This document shows positions 9,967 through 22,882 of a stretch of DNA of 64,000 nt, piece after piece. Under the pieces are notes generated by a model, which saw only the letters and a program-made list of their open reading frames with translations, was not told the origin of the DNA and did no database searches. Position 1 is the first letter of the stretch. Each line of letters starts with the position of its first letter. The DNA is from Stromatinia cepivora. Taxonomy: Eukaryota > Ascomycota > Leotiomycetes > Helotiales > Sclerotiniaceae. The stretch is from positions 1,550,001-1,614,000 of the forward strand of contig RCTD01000009.1 of NCBI GenBank assembly GCA_014898415.1, read 5' to 3'. Both the position numbers and the translations under genes were made by a program.

Positions 9967-11350
9967 GGAGTTTTGTGGAAGTACAGACCTTTTGATCCTT
10001 TCACCATATCTATCGACTATCGCTAGATATGGTTTCATATCATAGGATACCATTGGGTATCCACGGATATGTATCTGTTCGAGGAACTGAACAGATAAAT
10101 CACCTCCAGCTCCAGAGAGCCGTTGGTGTGGGCATGGCATCGCTAGGATATCTAGCATCGCCTGCTTGGCTATGTGATGAGGCATCATGTAGTCGGATTG
10201 GAGGTCTCCGAATGTTGATGAGTGAGAGACAGGTGAAAGAAGAGCTGGAATCAATGGAGTCTGATCTGCGAAGGAAATACGGTGATACACTCATTTGGTC
10301 AATTTTGGGCTTTGATTCAGTGCTTGGCACAGACACACTCCTTTCTGATTGTGGCATTATTATTTATTCCGATGGGAAAGAATCACTATCATTGAACCAA
10401 AGCAGGAAAGCTACTGAGCATTCAACATGTATTCAGTCATCAGTTATCATTAAGCCCGGCTTGCCCTGTCCCAATTCCATTTTTCGTGTGATGTATCCAG
10501 TATCTCTTCGCCAAATTTGCAAACGAAGTCTTCCCCTCCTTCATATCATGACATGTCACATCAATCATACGTAATGCCTCTCTAATCCACACTATAAATT
10601 CTAATTCCTATTCTAGTCATCTGTCAAATAAAAATTTCCAGTTTCTCTTTAAATCTTCCCGCATCCCGTCAGTTCCATGGGGCATTTCCTCCCCTTAAAT
10701 TTACGCACTTCATGACCTCCAATTCGAATAATTGATATTAGAAAGCCCAGCATCGCCGAGTCACAAAAAAATCTAAAATAAACCTACCATTGCCCAGTAG
10801 ATGCCAACAGTCTCGTTACCATGCACAAGGTTGGATCCTCCTGTTTAATTTGTATTGGGTGCTACACAGATGAGATGAAAGTGATCCCGAAACTTTCTTT
10901 TTCCATGGTGGCATGTTGAACAATCCTGGAAAGGAAAATTTTCACCTTGAAAAAGAAAGGGATGGAAAGCTAAGAGTTTGTATACATCCTCCCATCGGCT
11001 TCTGGGGCTAGCAATCGACTATTGGACATGAGACTGAGTCAAGCTTGCTTGCACATCAGGAAAATCCGATTGAAAGTATTTAAGCTTACATGTTTGGTAC
11101 AGATATCTAATTCTCCATAGTTCTCTTCTATCCCATTTAAATATTCCCGAAATTTTTTGAAAATTTCTATTATCTTCATGTATGGATGGACTCTTGCTAT
11201 TCAAATTATATTTTCTTCATTATGTACCTAATCACCCGTGAAGTGTTATTTCTGAGTATAGACCCCATGTTTTCTCGAAAAATCCTTGTAATGTCCTGTG
11301 TTCTGTCATTATTACCGAAGCCTCTCGTTTCCATTCATTCATTCAGTAGT
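9967..11350. other. Intergenic region, weak open frames only
   Basis: An open frame of 181 codons at 10029-10574 (+) overlaps frames on the minus strand that look equally plausible, and none has a recognisable motif, conserved start context or splice logic. It is treated as 3' flank. The rest is AT-moderate sequence without visible features. Confidence 0.4.
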
Positions 11351-12453
11351 CTAAGCATCAGTAAAAGATCCCTCCCAATCATCCTCTAGATCTTCTTGAT
11401 CTGTCCAGCCCATGTCATCCTCCTCCTCCTCCTCATACTCTTTCTCTTTCCCTTTTCCCTTCCCCTTATCCTGATAAACTATTTCACCATCCGACAACTC
11501 GCTCTCGCTAATACTATCCCCAGATACCGTAAAATCATCACCACTTTCTTCATCCTCCCCTTCACTAACAATCTCAAAGTCGCTCTCACTTCCACTTCCC
11601 GTGGGCGTAACAACAGCCATATCATAACTCTCTGTCGAAAAAACACTCCGCGTATCACTGTCACTAGCCATCCCCAACCCAAATCACTCCCAACATCACT
11701 TCCAGCCTCACTCCCCGCAACCGTAACCGTCCGATTACTCCCATCCCCAACATCCAAACTAGTATTAATCGAGCTCCCTACCCCCACAAATCCCGCTACC
11801 CCTTTGTACTGCACAGCCGGTGTAAGACCACCAACATTAGCATAATAAGCCGGTGAAACATCCGCGCTCGTAACACCTCCACTCCCATCGTCGTTTCCGC
11901 CTGCCCATAAGGGTAGATATTGCCACTCATTATCGGTCAGGCAGAGTAATGTATCTATCAATAATGTGAATTCTGATCCATCAGGTTTGGAGAGCATGGA
12001 AAGACAGATATCCTCAATGTAATGATTGAGTTCCTTGACAGAAGTAGAAAGGTTGAAATTATGGGCGGGCTCTTTGACTGGCTGGTTGAGGCTGGGATTG
12101 GAAATGGCTGAGAGTGACGTAGATGTGTTGGCGAAGGAAAGCTTAAAGCTTTTTTCTGCTAGGCGTGCTTGAGGATAAGCATGATCTTGGTTGTAAGCAC
12201 TCATGAATGCATAATTTGGTCTCTCCCCATCCATGCTCTTAGTTTCAGGTGGTGGTATTGTAGGAGCCGGATTCGAAGGCGAAGATGGATGATAGTTTTC
12301 CGTCCTGACTGCAAGGTCGACCTCACGATTGAAGCCACTAACATAAATTTCAAGGTGACAAGTGTTTATGCTGCGAATGATATCTCTATCGACAAGACCT
12401 TTCCCCGAACGAAGTAGTTGCGAATCATATAAGGCAAGCCTGGGGCTCTCCAT
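11351..12453 (-). CDS. Conserved-looking acidic hypothetical protein, apparent frameshift
   Basis: The N-terminal frame begins at ATG 12453. It has a globular-looking segment around residues 130-190 containing FNLSTSVKELNHYIEDICLSML and EWQYLPLWAGGNDDGSGG. Near 11675 this frame loses coding character, while the adjacent frame takes up MASDSDTRSVFSTESYDMAV and continues as an acidic Ser/Glu/Asp-rich tail to a stop at 11351. The switch falls in a G-rich run (TTTGGGTTGGGG); one missing base would explain it. No intron of normal length joins the frames. An in-frame TAG lies upstream of the ATG, so an additional spliced 5' exon is possible. The family is not recognised. The break may be a real lesion or a sequence error. 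Confidence 0.55.
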
Positions 12454-12861
12454 TGAAATGTCATCCCAATCGACATCCCGAAGGGGACGCCAAAAGTTAG
12501 TCTAGTTTTCACATCGATCTTCTTCCAGAGTTTTTACGCTCTTTTTTGATTGGATATTATAAGCGAACTCTTCTAGAAAGTCTAATCAATCAACTTCTAA
12601 ATAATGCGTATCAGACTCTTATCAAAATATATATTATATTGTTGTAATTTAATAAATATCATTTTAAATACTTCAAAATATTAATTGAAAAAAGGAGTTA
12701 ATATTTTTAAGAAAAATATCCCTTTATAATAAAATAATAATATTCTAATAAATTTAAAGAAATTTCATATTTTCTTTATATTCTTTAATATAAAATTCAT
12801 AAATCATTATAAATCTTCAAATATTATATTCGAATTTATATAATACTATTAATACTTTAAT

Positions 12862-13010
12862 TATATAATTCGTACTACGATTATATAATATTACCCATAC
12901 TACGATCACATAATATTATCCGCACTACGATCACATAATATTTTCCGCACTATGACCACACAATATTATTCGTATTACGATTATATGATATTATTTGTAC
13001 TACGATCGAA
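12862..13010. repeat. About 25-bp tandem repeats, ACTACGATCACATAATATTA type
   Basis: Five to six imperfect units of about 25 bp, each with a CTACGATYAYATAATATT core, run head to tail. Differences between units are mainly C/T changes. Confidence 0.7.
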
Positions 13011-13021
13011 ATCATCGATAT

Positions 13022-13121
13022 AGGGGTATTCAAATAAAGAAACCTAATTTATCGAATATCAGGGGTATTCGAATAAAGAAATCTAATTAGTCGAATATTA
13101 GGGGTATTCGAATAAAGAACC
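13022..13121. repeat. 39-bp tandem repeat, about 2.5 units
   Basis: Units begin AGGGGTATTCRAATAAAGAA at 13022, 13061 and 13100, an exact 39-bp spacing. The third unit is partial. Confidence 0.8.
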
Positions 13122-13797
13122 TTTATGATATTAATCAAGATAATTGAAAGAATGAATCTTTATTCAAATCGACGAATAAGAATAAGGTATTGATATATAA
13201 AAGAATTCGAAAATGGTATATAGAAAAACTATACTTTCAATATTGAAGGTAAAGAATCTGAATCCGAATATTATTCAGTATTATTAGTTGTATACAATAC
13301 AAAACCCCTATACAATCCTATATTATTATTATAACTTTATAATTGCTTATTTAATTATAGTCTTCGAGTCATTACTTCCAAATTATAAGATTTATCACCT
13401 TCAAATACGTGACCTCCAACAATAATCGATTGCTTTTTCAAAAGTTATCATTTATTCATTCAATCTTAAAACAAAATCAATACCTTAAAAATTAAAGAAT
13501 AAAAAATAAAATAAAATAAAACGAAAAAATGATATCTAATATATTAAATAATATAAGAATATTCCTATATAAATCTATAATAAAGAGTATATTTAATACT
13601 AATAAAAGAAGATTAAAATATCAAATTTATAAATATTCTATATTTATTATTATTAGAAACAAATTAATTGAAATCCTTATAAAGAAAGAAATTCAATAAT
13701 AAATGATTAGAGTATAGATATATATAAGATTGATAATTGATTATATAAATGAAGATTCCATTCTCACTTTCATCCTTCTTTTCTTTACCGCCCAACA

Positions 13798-13896
13798 TTA
13801 ACATCGACGACGACAACAGCAACAATAGCAACAACAGCAATAACAATAACAACAACAAAAATAATAATAACAACTTCTTCTTCTTCTTCTTCTTCT
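13798..13896. repeat. Microsatellite tract (CAA/AAT/CTT triplets)
   Basis: A run of CAACAG/CAATAA triplets changes into AATAAT and then seven to eight CTT units. The antisense open frame across it (poly-Lys/poly-Leu) is an artefact of the repeat. Confidence 0.8.
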
Positions 13897-14278
13897 TTTC
13901 ATTCTTTAAATCCCAATAATATCTAATCAACAAAATAATCTCTCCGTCTTCAAAATTCGCTTTACTTCAAAAACAAAAAGCCTCAAGTGACCCGTGCCTA
14001 GACCCTATTCGGTATAGAGCGTGGGGGGTATTTACGTTCAATCTTCCTTCAACGACTGACATTGAGAAACGAATGGACAGGAGGTTAAGAACTGTTAATT
14101 TAAAAGCTTTCATCTGGTCTTAGTCTGACACGAGAGTTGAAGTGATCATCAAAATAGCCACTCATATTTACGATTCTCCCTATCACCTACACGTCCAACG
14201 CCGATTCCCAACATTTCAACATTTTAGATTGTATTCTGGCCATTCGTCCGTTGCAATAGTTGTCAAAACACCGTCCAG

Positions 14279-16182
14279 CTAACAATGGATAATAATCTCC
14301 CTCCGTCCCTCGAATTCCTCCAGCCCCTGCATGGTTGAATCTTCTTTACAGCATCTCATATATGCGACTCTCGCTATAGTATCATATCCCATCTCGATAT
14401 TTTTACATTTGGATTCCTCTACCATAGATGCTCTTTCCTCTAGCACCCTATCCACCTCGGGATCATTCTCTTCTATCTCCACTAACCTCTCCATGACTTT
14501 CCCCACAGCACCAGAAAACCCTCGCGTTCCACCAACTCTCGAGTAGTCGTATTCTGTGCCTCTCAATAACATAGAAACAGCAATTCTCCGCAAATCTCGG
14601 TCTCGTGTCTCCCAGCCCACAACTATGGATGGTATAACTGTTGCCAGCTCAAAATCTCCGCTTTCCTCCAGAGTCCTTCTCCAACTCGGCGTCGATCCTA
14701 GTATCTTTGCAATTTCCTTCAATTTTTGCAATTGTGTGGAAAATCTTCCTTCGCCAATCTCCAGATTATTGACGTGGTTAGATGAGGCGATTAAGATATA
14801 TCCAGACAACCAATTCATCCTCAATAAATATGCCATTAACAAATCCGAATCTTTGTCACAGTGAAACTTATCGTTAGACTGGCATCTTTTTTGACGCTCT
14901 TCAAAAAGGGGCGAGAAAGATCGGTTCCAGCGTTCATATTCCCTCAAGGTTCTCTTCTCCTCCTCGAATTTAGGATCAATATCAAAGAATAGTCCATTAT
15001 TTCGAGAATTGTCTTCCTGGTCGTTGTGGTGGGTAGAAAAATCATGCCGTTTGAGAGTCGAAGCCAGCCACTCCATACTTTTCATTATAACCCTTTCCAA
15101 ATCATTCTTCGCCTCTGTGAGATTAGAAAACCGGCCTGGCATCATTTCAATATCTGGCTCGCCTAGACTTGTCCTCCTCTCATGTTCTGCTTTTGTGTCT
15201 GCATATCGTAGAACTTTCAATTCCAAGCGACTAAAACACTTCAAACAAGCATTTTCGGACATTGATCCTAGATGGCCACCTTGGGGAATGTATGTCCTAA
15301 CCACCCAATCACGAAGTGCTCTTAGTCCCAAATACATGGTTGAAACTCTTTCATGACTGATTACTTCGTTACCCCTACCCATCATATTAGAAAGAAGGTG
15401 GGTGATAAGCGTTGTTCTGCTCTCCACATCGATTTCAATGATTCCCGTACCTATTCCTGGGCCCTCAGAAAATGGTACTGTCCTCTTCTTCGTCAAATAT
15501 TTCGTATTGCAATAGTCGCGATAACTAGACATGTGTCTAAAGGCACCTATTTGAACCCCTCGATTCTTCGGTCGTAAATCAAGAGACCCAATCATATGTA
15601 CTGCATCAAAAACGAGGGATGAAGATTGGCACCCCGAGAATATAAGACCCCACCAAATCTCGAAATGATCCGAACTCCCTGTAATTTCTCTCACAAAATT
15701 TCGAAAACATGCTTCTGCATTTTGATTTCTCCACGGCGGAGAAACAGAAACTTCTGGCTGCGATAAAATGGAAGACGATGTTGAAGCCACAGAAGTGGGG
15801 GATATAGCGGGACTAATGGGTACATATCCAGTTCTCGGTATCAGCGTTCGAGGTGCGATGTTGGTTACAACAGTGGGCTTCACAGTGGATTTCTGGAGAT
15901 AAGCGTAACCTTCGCATTTATGTCCAAATCGAACACATCGCAAACAACCGGGTTTTGCCTCATCGCATTTGACTCTTCTTGACCTGAATTACGTTCAGCA
16001 TATCACCTTGCATGATATGAATGGACAAGATTCGAACAAGAGTGGCGGGGAACATACTTGCAAGTCAAACAGCCGGTTTTGACCTTTGGTTTACTCGCAC
16101 GAGAGCGTCTAACCCTTGGCTGTGGTATTGGCACGGTTGATGTTGGACATGCCTGTGGAAAAGCGTACATCTTGTTTGCCAT
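14279..16182 (-). CDS. Zn2Cys6 binuclear-cluster transcription factor
   Basis: Exon 1 runs from ATG 16182 to 16058 and exon 2 from 15983 to the stop at 14279; the 74-nt intron (GTATGT...TTCAG) splits the Lys codon after the second cysteine. The 609-residue product has the fungal zinc cluster at residues 38-65 (Cys38, 41, 48, 55, 58, 65; CLTCKSRRVKCDEAKPGC), preceded by a basic stretch RVRRSRASKPKVK. After a Ser/Pro/Thr linker, the remaining ~450 residues are the helical region typical of fungal C6 regulators with a C-terminal transcription-factor domain. It should act in the nucleus on CGG-type sites. The target is unknown; no metabolic cluster stands beside it. The splice model is strongly supported because it restores the cysteine spacing. 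Confidence 0.9.
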
Positions 16183-19100
16183 AGATATAAATCTTGGCTA
16201 ATGATTAATATTGTATCATTAGCTTATTTATCGCGCGATTATGATCTCGTAGTTTATTCTCGCTGCTTATACATGTCAGAGGTGAACGTTGAAAAGCAAA
16301 AAGTATGAGAAGATGCGAACCTTGAAACTCGATCTAATTCAACCGGGGCACACACATATATCATTTTATCCTGCGGCACACCATCTTCAAGTTATACACT
16401 AGAGGGTAACATCCTTCTCAGAACATGCCTGTTCCATTCTCCACTCTCACCCGCCCTCCCGAGTTGGTGGTTCCTCCCCACAAGCGCTTACTGCTCAGCT
16501 TCCCCTACCAATGAGTGTCCAATACTATCCACGTTTAGGCCAACATATGATCCATGATTGAGTCTTATCAGCCAGTAAAAAGAAATTCTTCACCATGTCC
16601 GAACAATATTTCAAAGGATAAAGATGCTAATCATGCATCCTCGTAATGGCGGCGAATAAAGAATGAAGATGTAATGAAACAAACGAAAAAGGAATAAGGA
16701 ATAAAACGTGGTGGGTGGATACGGGGTGGTCTGCACTGTAACCTTATTTGGCTGCAGTAGTTTGATTGCATCGCTTGCTGGCGTGTTAGATTGCTTGTAC
16801 CTCGAGGTGAGTATAACCTTGGAATTTGGCTATTACGACATTTCTTCCCGTGAATTACTTCCAATACTGGTGGGAACTATGTTGGTACCTGAAACACTTT
16901 GATACCCTAGCTGTCAACATGCCTGACATCCATCTGATAACGGAATAGACGAAAGTTTGATGAAGTAGTATAATATCAATACTAGAACGAGAAGCATGCA
17001 ACCACTATGAAACGTTGAACGTTGAGGACAGGTCGCGGCTCTAGGGCTTGAGGGTGCTCAGCATTGTAGGACATTAAATTCGGATAGAATCGCATCCGCA
17101 TGCACATTTCTGGCGTGAGGTTGCATCACACCGTACCCCCGGTCATCAAGATTAGTAGAATTGAATGACCGCAGCAACTTCCTTCCTTTTTCTTTTGACA
17201 GGACAGTAATTGAGGTAGGATACAACAAATGGAAGAACTGCCGGATTGAATCAGATGTTGGTTCTTATGTGCATTATTGAATCGTAGAAAAGAACAATAA
17301 GGCGGGGCTAAAGTTGAATGCGACCTATCCGACCCGACCTACTCTACTATCATATGATAGGTAGCTCTCCAGTCTCCGTGCTGGACCGAATTTTGCCGTA
17401 ACTACAATGTAAGACTATTGATTGGCGCCTTTTAGGTGCCGAAGCGAACGTTGTAACATCAACCAGGATAAGTAATGACAGGACTATTTTTCATTCCTCA
17501 TTGGTAACATTGCGCATTGTTGTAGAATGTAGGTGGTAATCCTCCTTTCCTCTTTGTGCTTTCTTTTGTAGATATACATGATGATCAAGGTTCGCGAGAT
17601 AAGATTGCGAGGAAGTTTTCTTTATGCAATCGTTGTTTTAGAACTCATCATTAGGTTGATCTACGACCCACCTTAGTTCAGCCTAGGATGTCGCCCAGTG
17701 GCGAGTACCGTCGTATTCGGTGGCGCTTCCTATTGGCTGTCTTACTGTTAAATAATCAAGTATGAAGAATGCTTCTTATGAGGCTAGAACAAATTAAGGG
17801 CAACAGTTGGTACTCGAGCTTTGGTGAGCTGGACGGACAATCCACAATTGCGATCCTAGAATCCTGCTTAATCTATTCATGGTCAGCATTGCCCAGCATG
17901 CAGGCAAGCTTGTTTGTTGTGAGCCGATTAGTGAGCAGGCAACAACGATGAGAACATTGAATGAACCTCTGAAGGACCGTTATGATGATGACGGATCAGC
18001 ATGGATGCCCAAGGTCACACGAGTAGATGTCAGCCGTTCGGCCAGCAAATGGATGATGGCACATGATGTATTAATGAGGCCCATTCACATAGCAATCTTG
18101 GTTTTTGAATCTAAATTACGATCAGCTCTGAGCATCAAGTGGAATTGATCTCAATTTGAGGTTTGATCAAGCGCTATCCCACGTGTCTTGATGTTGTCCT
18201 TGATAGAATGACATCAGGTTCTATCTTCGGTCCTCGGATCATGTCTCTTGTCATCCGAGCCAGCATATTTCGCTTTTTCATTTGAACCCCTGAGTCCGTT
18301 TTGGGTGACATACCGTGGACAATCATTTAGGTTTTTGATATGATGAGTTAGCGCAGTGGGTACTACTATTCCCAACGGCTTACGTTTGAAGCTTATCTGG
18401 TGATTTCCCATGGAAGGTTTGATTAAAGGATCGAATTTGTTGTCAAGTGCGTATTTGCAAGGGGTGTCTTGTCGTGGGATTGGATGCTACAGTAGAACAA
18501 CCTTAACTTAGGACTTGTGCAATAGAATGGATCTAGTCGAGGATCTAAAAGTTGCCATCGTAAGGATAATCGTGTCGAGAACTCAGCGATTCATGAAAAA
18601 AAAAACACCGACAAATTGTTGGGTGGTTGAGGATTTGAATGCTTGAAAGTCATTTCTATACCTTGACCGAGGATTCGATGTTGGAAGTTTATTGGATAAT
18701 GAGGAGCCTGGATGACCATTGTTGGATGGGATGGCCTATTTCGTGGCATGAGGATGAGTTGTAATTGTTGAAAAGTAATCGACACAATGGAATGCTATTC
18801 ACTCTACTACTACCCCTGAGTTAGCACCTATCTAGTTTCTCGCAAGCCAAATATTGCTCAGTAAAGTCTAAAATAGACGGACAGGTATAGGTACTTAACA
18901 TACATAGAATTAGATGTAATTGCATACAAGATTCAGCATCAAAATCTCACCATTAAAGTTATTCAAGTCGAGCATATCAGAACAATGCTTAGGGAAAATA
19001 TCAGTGTTTGCGCCCCTCCCCGACTCAGGGACTACTCCCGGATAGTGTCCAGTTTCCACCCCTCGGTATATCACTAATTAGCTTATAACAATCTACCTTA

Positions 19101-21031
19101 GTACGGGCAACAATGCTTTAGCAATCTGATGATGCGGATAGGTTGAGGCGTCTAAAACTATATGGAACTAGATGTGATCGCAGACCCATTGAAGCTGGGA
19201 ATTGTCCTCATCTTTATACGAGAAAGGATTCCTCTGCATAATACTTCAACTCGGCCAACATCCCCATAATCATATGCAAGAACTTCATCACCAACATCAC
19301 AATGCCAGTTTTTTACTCCTCCAGATGATATGGAAGAACGATTACGTTTTAACTGTTGGAAATCAAATCGTTTGTTCTTGGTTTAAGCAACAGAAACAAA
19401 ACTGAGGTAACACTTTTCAATCCCAATAGTAGGTTGAGCTTTACTTGTATCTTTATTAGTCCGTTTTCGTCAATTTGAGGATTTCTTTAATCGAGGTCTC
19501 CTTTCATAGTATCGACAATACTCAAGTAAAGACAACTCTTCCTCTTTTGTGCCAACCACAATCACATCTCATGGCGAACAAAAACAACCAACCTCTTTTC
19601 ATTTGGAATACTTCCAATTGAGCTCATACTTCCTTCTTTGGCGGGTTCAAAAAATATAGATATCAGTACCCATTCCGTACTCCACTACCCATTAAACTAT
19701 CCCCGAAAATATTCCACCTCAACTTCAACTTCAACCCCAACGACTACTACTATTTCACAGTGCACGCTCACTTACCATTATTTCACTCTCTTCATTAAGA
19801 CCTCCGAATTCTGCTCCATATCTAGGGTCTGCAATATGCCTGATTTCGCAACAAGATCCATTGATCATCAACCTCACCTCCCGCGCCGGCAGCTCGGAGG
19901 TTTCTCATTGGTGTGATGCTGCGAATATCAATTTTTGAGTCTATATTCGATCTAAGGTCAACTTTAGTGGAAGAATATTTACTACTTATCAGTCTCTCCT
20001 CGGCGTGTTCCTCCCATCTTAACCTATCTCATATTTTTTCTTCTTTTTCCAATACATCACCGCGTTTCAATCATTGAAATTCTAGCTTTCCTCTTGGAAT
20101 TCCTCCCACCATGGAAAACGAAGCCCCTCCCCTCATCACAAATTCAAGTACCCCGTAGAACTACCCTAATCTTCGCCTATTTCTACTCCTAGCTCTGCAC
20201 TAGCACCCTCATTCCTTCCTTCCCTATTTCATCATACTATCAACCGACCAGCAGACCCATAACAATATAACATAAACTCTGCGCCAATTTTCTTGTTAAT
20301 GCGATCTTTTTGATAAGTGCTAGCTATAGGTATAAAGCTCTTTCGAGGAGGTATATAGAGAAGACAGAATGAAAAAGAGTATGATTTTTGCGAAGACGGA
20401 GATGGGGAGTAATATGGATTTTTGCGGAGGTGGTGAGTGAGGTGTGATGTGAGGGGTGGTGTGAGGCTATGAAGCTATAGGGTTGATGGAGAGGGGGGAG
20501 CGGGAGGGGGAGAGGATGGGACGGAGATTAAAAAAAGGTGGGAAGAGCTGTTGAGGAAGAGAAAGGGAGATGAGGATGATGTTAAGGATGATGGGAAAGA
20601 GATGATTTGCGAGACGGGTAAAGTTGGGATTTTTGGCTCGGAAGATGAGGGGGTGAATGAGAGAGAGAGGAAGAGGAAGGGATGAGAGCAGGGGATTGGA
20701 CAGTGGAGACGAAAATGAGATAGAGGATGAACATAGGTGACTGCGGGAAGTAGGAGAAGAAATTGGATTGATCGCTTCAATTGGTAGTTGAAGGAGTTTG
20801 CGATTGGGATTTATTGCGTGAAGACTTCCGCGGAGAGAAACAAACATAGTTAATCTCTGGAATGTGGTCTGAGCTGGAGATGGATTTGGTAATTAGTATA
20901 TATGGGAGGGAGGAGTTGTACAAACTAGGGATTTGCTTACATGGGAAAACGTAATTATTAGGTAGCAAATGAAACAGAATTATTAATGTCTTTAAAAGGT
21001 AACCTTATCACATTATTCATTATTCATTATT
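16183..21031. other. 4.8-kb stretch without convincing genes
   Basis: Open frames are short and lack motifs. The frames on the minus strand at 20467-20847 are Ser/Pro/Leu low-complexity readings of a purine-rich tract. No RNA gene or transposon end was recognised. Confidence 0.5.
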
Positions 21032-22299
21032 TTATCCTCTATTTAAGGTATTTCCAGCCCCCCTGAAGACATCATCGTTAGTATTTATCCCTAAATTTGT
21101 GAGACCATCAACTTACTTTGGATTATCCTCCGTAAATTCATCCCATCGTCTAGCTTTTTCGGTCTCCTCATCCATTTTCTCAAAATCATCAGGATCAATC
21201 TCAGGTATAATACCACTAGCCTCTCCACCACCTTCAATAATACCACCTCTCGCTCTCTCTTCGTCAAGATACTCATCAATTGTCATTGTCGGTAAATTAT
21301 GCCCTGGTCTGAATACACCTTTTTGTAATGCCTGTCTACTTTCTAGTAGGGTAAACGGTCGTAATGGTTTCCCTCCAGTACTCAATATTGGTCCTTTATT
21401 ATTTGTAGTAATATCTCTCATATCCAAGCGATCGGAGTATCCTGCATCTGGTCCACGCAAACCACCTATTCTTTCTCTGTTATCGGATTGCGGACCTTCG
21501 GGGACTCGAGGCCCTACAGGTGCCATGGCCAAGATCTCGAGTTCACGATTGATAGATTCGAGGGATTGAAATGCATTGTGCGAACATAAAGAAAGTTTGG
21601 CGATTTCTAATTCGCGAATAGCATCTTCGTCATTTTGTAGATATGCTGGATTTTGTGCCAAAAACTGCCGATTGTCAGTATATTGCATCGGACCAGAAGG
21701 TTTGCCCCTGGACTGTTCGAAATGGAATCTCTCCCTGAAGACCAAATACACATACATCCAGCTTCTTCTTCAGATCCTTCTCCATCTTAAAATTTGCAAT
21801 TTTCGCATCTCTTCTTGCAGTTGGATCTGTGGTAGAAATGGTTGAGAAAGCAGATGGCGATTCTTGATATTCAGCATATAGCTTCTTTTCTGCAGTAGAT
21901 AACATCTCATAATATCCCAATTGAGTTAAAAATGCTTCGTAACATTTCTTTGCCTCCTGTAAAATCAGCTTTCGATCACTTGTATCAGTTGTAGAAAGTC
22001 GTTGCCCTAAATCTGCAATACGATAAGGGATGACCAAATATCTTGAAGGAAGAGTTAGCCTGCTTCTTGTATTTATAGCTATAAACATACTGTATGTCAC
22101 TAGAATTAATATCCTCTAATGTTTCATTTGGACTGAATAATGCAAGTCTATCTGCAAGCTGCCGACATTCTTGATATGCACTGAGCGCATTTGCAACATC
22201 TTCTTGATGTTTTTCTGTGTTTGTTTCCCATGAAGATTCGACAACAAGTCTTTGACGCTCCGCAGAATTGAAGATGGACTTCAGAGAATTATCTGCCAT
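21032..22299 (-). CDS. tap42: TAP42/alpha4-like PP2A regulatory protein
   Basis: TAP42 proteins bind the catalytic subunits of PP2A-type phosphatases and couple them to TOR signalling. Four exons (22299-22091, 22041-21756, 21664-21117, 21062-21032) keep frame and give 357 residues, normal for the family. The N-terminal helical domain includes YLVIPYRIADLGQRL. The central part has RRDAKIANFKMEKDLKKKLD and YLQNDEDAIRELEIAKLSL. The C terminus has the family signature MTIDEYLDEERARGGII and DEETEKARRWDEFTEDNPKG, ending GNTLNRG from a 31-nt last exon. Introns are 49-91 nt. The gene is divergent from Dicer-like 1, with 583 bp between start codons. The splice joins rest on recovering these family motifs. 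Confidence 0.92.
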
Positions 22300-22882
22300 C
22301 TTGAGAGGAACAATAAGAGTCTTTGTGGTATTGAGATTAGTTTGGAAGATACTATATAGAGCTTCAGGGCAGCAGAATAGTGGGGGAATTAGCTGTAAGG
22401 CTAAAATCGGTGCGATAGGATTTCTTCACCAAGATAAGATCTTGCATTTCTCCCAACACGTGATCGGCGTGTTATTTTAATTAGTTGAGTTTCAATGGTA
22501 GTGAAAGCACGAAAAATAGTGATTCACTGTTTTGATGCTTCTTTCCATAGGGCAAGCGCGTGCGATGCTCTTATCAAGGTAACAGCAACCATATCATCTG
22601 GCAATCAAATTCTTTTACCCCTCTTCACTATCAAAGATATCCATCTCATCTTGTCAAAATCTCGCTGTGGCCCATAACCCATAGCAGTGTAATTCCTCAT
22701 TTCTTACCTTTTCTTCTTTTATACTCCGTATTATTGTTCCTTTGGTCTTAATTTCAATTCTGCGTGCATGATTGTATTGTGCAGTCTCATCCTGCAGCTT
22801 GAGTCTGAAGAGCTGCATTAGTAGCTAAGACATCAAAGCCTGTACACTAATTGTGTTTGCCTCTTCTGATTCGGTATTAACG
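22300..22882. promoter_or_regulatory. Shared divergent promoter region of tap42 and dcl1
   Basis: 583 bp separate the two start codons. No TATA box stands at a convincing distance from either gene. Whether control is shared is not shown by sequence. Confidence 0.4.

Larger units (their letters stand above)
12540..13975. repeat. AT-rich island with degenerate tandem repeats
   Basis: Base composition changes sharply to very AT-rich, with no coding capacity. It contains two families of short tandem repeats (listed separately) and a CAA/ATT/CTT microsatellite. The appearance is that of an old repeat region eroded by C-to-T mutation, as RIP causes; RIP itself is inference. Confidence 0.6.

Noticed and set aside
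10029..10574. 181-codon plus-strand open frame after the tandem pair
   Set aside because: No motif, no start context, and equally long antisense frames overlap it; treated as untranslated flank.
13664..13933. Poly-Lys/poly-Leu open frame
   Set aside because: Produced by the CTT/CAA microsatellite.
20467..20847. 126-codon minus-strand frame
   Set aside because: Ser/Pro/Leu/Phe low-complexity reading of a purine-rich tract, with an overlapping frame of the same type.
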